Shown here piece by piece: positions 6,352 to 8,956 of a DNA stretch of 8,956 nucleotides (positions are counted from its first letter, which is position 1; every line of letters begins with the position of its first letter). The notes under the pieces were generated by a model. It saw only the letters and a program-made list of their open reading frames with translations. It was not told the origin of the DNA and searched no databases. The DNA is taken from NCBI GenBank assembly GCA_038154685.1, contig JAYPYW010000098.1, positions 1 through 8,956 of the forward strand. The letters run 5' to 3'. Position numbers and translations under genes: made by a program. This DNA comes from GCA-002722245 sp038154685 (GTDB lineage: Bacteria > Bacteroidota > Bacteroidia > Flavobacteriales_C > GCA-002722245).

Positions 6352-8637
6352 GTGTTGAAAAAGTTTATACTGTTTGTTTTACTTGTTACTGCATTTGTAA
6401 CCAATGCTCAGTTGGTTGTAAGTGGTACTGTTACCGATAAGAGCTCAGGGGAGGCTTTATTGTTTGCCTCTGTTTTTAATAATAAGACTGGCGTTGGAAC
6501 TGTAACTAACGAATACGGATTTTTTAGTTTAAATATTCCATTGGATACAGCAGAGGTAACGCTGAATTATTTAGGGTATAAACCAAAGACAATTGTAGTT
6601 CATAAAGGAAATATAGGGTCGTTGGATTTTTCAGTTGAAAAAGAGTCCAATGAGATAGGGACAGTAACAATTAATGTTAAACATACCCCTCAAGAAGAGA
6701 TTCATAATAGTACTCAAATGAGTGCCATAAAAATTCCAATAAAAGATATAAAGTACATTCCATCTTTAGGAGGTGAAACAGATGTTATAAAAGTAGTGCA
6801 TTTAATGCCTGGGGTACAACGAGGTGGTGAAGGTGGGACAGGAATGTTTGTCCGTGGTGGAGACGCTGATCAAAACCTTGTTCTTTTGGATGAAGCACCT
6901 GTTTATAATATTGGTCACTTATTTGGTTTCTTTTCGGTTTTTAATCAGGATGCTATTAAGGATATGACGCTTTATAAAGGAGCGTTCCCTGCTAAATATG
7001 GCGGAAGGTTGTCTTCCATTTTAGATATCCGAATGAACGATGGTAACTTAAAGGAAATCCACGGAAAAGGTGGGGTTGGTTTATTGAGTTCAAGATTAAT
7101 GCTAGAAGGACCGGTGTTAAAGGATAAAGGATCTTTTATGATTGCTGGTAGACGAACATATATTGATCAGATGTTTAAATGGATTGGTAGTTTCTTACCC
7201 TATTATTTTTATGACGTAAATGCTAAGTTTAATTATAAAATTAATGATAAAAACCACTTGTATTTAAGTTCATATGTTGGGAACGATTTATTAAGATTTG
7301 ATCAAAGTGACTTGCAAGAAGGAGGTCTTTTTAATTTCGGTTTTACCTTGGGGAATATCACTGGAACAGCAAGACTGAACAGGGTTATTAATGATAGACT
7401 TTTCGCTAACTACTCCCTTATTTACACAAATTTCGATTATAACATTAACGGTAAGTTTGACGAAAACTCCCTTTATATTTCGTCTGCAATTAATGACTAT
7501 GGTTTTAAGGCTGACTATGAATTTTTTAAGGATAGGAATAATAAGTTTAAATATGGTGGAACTACTGTTTTTCATCAATTCCGACCAAATATTGTTAATA
7601 GCGAAGGGGAAGAGTTAGAAGAGTTTATTGAGAGTACCAAAGGAGATTTCATCGGAACATTGGAATCAGGATTATATTTTCAGCACATATACAAAAAGGA
7701 TTCCTCTAAATGGGAGTTTAGGAATGGATTAAGATTATCGTCAGCTAACGTAAAGAATAAAAATTACGGAGGAATTGAGCCAAGAGTATCTTCTAAATAT
7801 GAATTAGATTCAAACAGTAATTTAAAGTTTAGCTACTCTTTAATGCGTCAGTATATGCACTTAGTGTCTTCAAGTACTGTTGCATTGCCTACTGATTTAT
7901 GGTACCCTGTCACTGAGTTGGTAAAACCTCAAACTTCACATCAGGTTGCAGCCGGTTATTCCTACTTTTTACAAAAGCTAAAAACACAGGTTTCATTGGA
8001 AGCTTATTATAAGTACATGATGAACTTAACTGAGTATAAAGAAGGGGCTAATTTGTTGTTAAATTCCGATTTTGAAAGTGAGATTTTACAAGGGAATGGA
8101 GAAACTTATGGTTTAGAATTCTTGGTTAAAAGAGATGAAGGAAGATGGAACGGATGGGTAGGTTATACTTTAAGCTGGAGTAAAAGATTTTTTGATGAGT
8201 TGAATGGTGGAAAATGGTTTTATGCTAGGTATGACAGAAGACATAATATTTCAGTTGTTCAAAATTATAAGTTAAGTAAACGATGGCACGTAGGTGCAGT
8301 TTGGGTTTATTCAACCGGATCTAGATTTACTCCGCAAACAGGACTTTATGCAATGCCAAATGCATCTTTAACAGGGATAGATTGGATTCCTGTTTACGCG
8401 GATAGAAATTCCGTTCAGATGTCGGCTTCACACAGATTAGATATCAATTTTGTTTGGAAAAGCAAGGATACTAAGCATTTCAAGGGAGAATGGCATTTTG
8501 GTGCCTACAATGTATACAACAGGGCAGCTCCTTGGAGAATTGAGGTGGCTCAAGATGAAGAAACAGGCGGGTTTAAATACGTTCAACCAGGATTGTTTGG
8601 GTTTATCCCATCAATCGCTTACAATTTCCAGTTTTAA
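6352..8637 (+). CDS. TonB-dependent outer-membrane receptor
   Basis: An outer-membrane beta-barrel receptor that would import a ligand using TonB-transmitted energy. The signal peptide covers about residues 1-19 (ending TNA before QLVVSG). Residues about 22-110 form a carboxypeptidase-regulatory-like domain (VSGTVTDKSSGEALLFASV, then NEYGFFSL and LNYLGYK). The plug domain follows at about 120-230 with FVRGGDADQNLVLLDEAPVY (167-185) and AKYGGRLSSILDIR (214-227). The rest is a barrel rich in alternating aromatic strands, ending in a terminal Phe as usual for outer-membrane barrels. At 761 residues it is in the smaller SusC-unlike class often paired with DUF4249 lipoproteins. The start is not ATG: an in-frame TAG sits at 6346-6348, and only GTG 6352 or TTG 6355 precede the signal peptide; TTG would give the more typical MKKF start. 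It overlaps the next gene by one base. The substrate is not evident. Confidence 0.92.
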   Translation: MLKKFILFVLLVTAFVTNAQLVVSGTVTDKSSGEALLFASVFNNKTGVGTVTNEYGFFSLNIPLDTAEVTLNYLGYKPKTIVVHKGNIGSLDFSVEKESNEIGTVTINVKHTPQEEIHNSTQMSAIKIPIKDIKYIPSLGGETDVIKVVHLMPGVQRGGEGGTGMFVRGGDADQNLVLLDEAPVYNIGHLFGFFSVFNQDAIKDMTLYKGAFPAKYGGRLSSILDIRMNDGNLKEIHGKGGVGLLSSRLMLEGPVLKDKGSFMIAGRRTYIDQMFKWIGSFLPYYFYDVNAKFNYKINDKNHLYLSSYVGNDLLRFDQSDLQEGGLFNFGFTLGNITGTARLNRVINDRLFANYSLIYTNFDYNINGKFDENSLYISSAINDYGFKADYEFFKDRNNKFKYGGTTVFHQFRPNIVNSEGEELEEFIESTKGDFIGTLESGLYFQHIYKKDSSKWEFRNGLRLSSANVKNKNYGGIEPRVSSKYELDSNSNLKFSYSLMRQYMHLVSSSTVALPTDLWYPVTELVKPQTSHQVAAGYSYFLQKLKTQVSLEAYYKYMMNLTEYKEGANLLLNSDFESEILQGNGETYGLEFLVKRDEGRWNGWVGYTLSWSKRFFDELNGGKWFYARYDRRHNISVVQNYKLSKRWHVGAVWVYSTGSRFTPQTGLYAMPNASLTGIDWIPVYADRNSVQMSASHRLDINFVWKSKDTKHFKGEWHFGAYNVYNRAAPWRIEVAQDEETGGFKYVQPGLFGFIPSIAYNFQF

Positions 8638-8942
8638 TGAAAAAGATTTTATTCGCAATAGTAGCTATACTTGGTTTGGCCTCTTGTCAGCCAGAGCCTA
8701 TAGATGTTAAGCTTGAAGAGTACGAACCTCAGGTAGTTGTTGCCTCTCAGGTTATTCCGGATTATTTAATGGTAATTGGATTAACAAGATCTTTTACTGT
8801 ATTATCCTCTGCAGGATATAAAGGAGAAGGAGACGAAGAGTTTTTCGAAGATTTATTGGTTGATTCAGCTTTGGTTACTGTGGAATCGGTTGATGGAGTA
8901 GATACTTTATTTAAGGTTGCTAACGGGTTGTACGCAAGTTAA
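8637..8942 (+). CDS. DUF4249-like lipoprotein, apparently truncated
   Basis: ATG at 8637 shares its A with the TAA of the receptor gene (TAATG), a translational-coupling arrangement that makes this the receptor's partner. Residues 1-16 are a lipoprotein signal ending LAS before Cys17. The mature part resembles the start of DUF4249 proteins: an EPQVVVASQVIP strand (30-41), then LTRSFTVL (49-56), then LLVDSALVTVE (73-83), DTLFKV and GLYAS. Proteins of this family are usually about 270-400 residues, but this frame ends after 101 residues at TAA 8940-8942, in the middle of the conserved GxY region. Either the gene is broken, or the sequence has an error close to the window edge, or the remainder lies in another frame. 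Frame 0 after the TAA and at least one other frame stay open for the last 14 bases, so the window cannot decide. A function in ligand capture for the receptor is inferred from position. Confidence 0.7.
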   Translation: MKKILFAIVAILGLASCQPEPIDVKLEEYEPQVVVASQVIPDYLMVIGLTRSFTVLSSAGYKGEGDEEFFEDLLVDSALVTVESVDGVDTLFKVANGLYAS

Positions 8943-8956
8943 AAAGAGCTCCAAAC

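Noticed and set aside
7291..7578. Minus-strand 95-codon open frame
   Set aside because: Antisense to the receptor beta-barrel, whose protein sequence is continuous across it.
7391..7618. Plus-strand 75-codon open frame
   Set aside because: Out-of-frame shadow within the receptor gene.
8450..8710. Plus-strand 86-codon open frame across the receptor/lipoprotein junction
   Set aside because: Overlaps the C-terminal strands of the receptor and the lipoprotein signal peptide in another frame; both real frames are well supported.

Overview
The window looks like chromosomal DNA from an AT-rich member of the Bacteroidota, probably Flavobacteriia-like. Four things point there: a type IX secretion (T9SS) C-terminal sorting domain, a TonB-dependent receptor of the carboxypeptidase-regulatory-like plus plug type followed by a DUF4249-like lipoprotein, two lipoproteins with Bacteroidota-style signals, and a general lack of Shine-Dalgarno sequences. 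No species can be named. Both window ends cut through or lie beside incomplete genes.

Layout. (1) 1-969, minus strand: the N-terminal part of a secreted lipoprotein built from cysteine-bracketed beta-sandwich-like repeats; it runs off the left edge. (2) 970-1382: a gene-free stretch with a hairpin-rich leader in front of that lipoprotein and, at the far end, a palindromic intergenic element (copy A). (3) 1383-2546, minus: a membrane-spanning AraC-family regulator with an extracytoplasmic domain that resembles a carbohydrate-binding jelly roll. (4) 2547-2711: a divergent control region with a perfect 16-bp palindrome at the regulator's start. (5) 2712-4820, plus: a secreted clan GH-A glycoside hydrolase carrying a T9SS sorting domain, closed by a good terminator. 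(6) Palindromic element copy B at 4900-5027. (7) 5095-6279, plus: a long-form QueA (queuosine tRNA modification). (8) 6352-8637, plus: a TonB-dependent outer-membrane receptor, overlapping by one base (TAATG) with (9) 8637-8942, a DUF4249-like lipoprotein whose frame stops early.

How the parts may work together. The divergent regulator/hydrolase pair reads as a small one-component sugar-sensing module: a membrane-tethered AraC protein that senses a ligand outside the cytoplasm and controls an exported glycosidase. The receptor/lipoprotein pair is probably an outer-membrane uptake unit, but no substrate can be read from the sequence. queA is a housekeeping tRNA-modification gene, apparently on its own. 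The main non-coding observation is a pair of related intergenic elements (A and B). They share a 13-bp flank and arms made of a 9-nt period CTCAGA/TCTGAG unit, and each encloses a different small hairpin.
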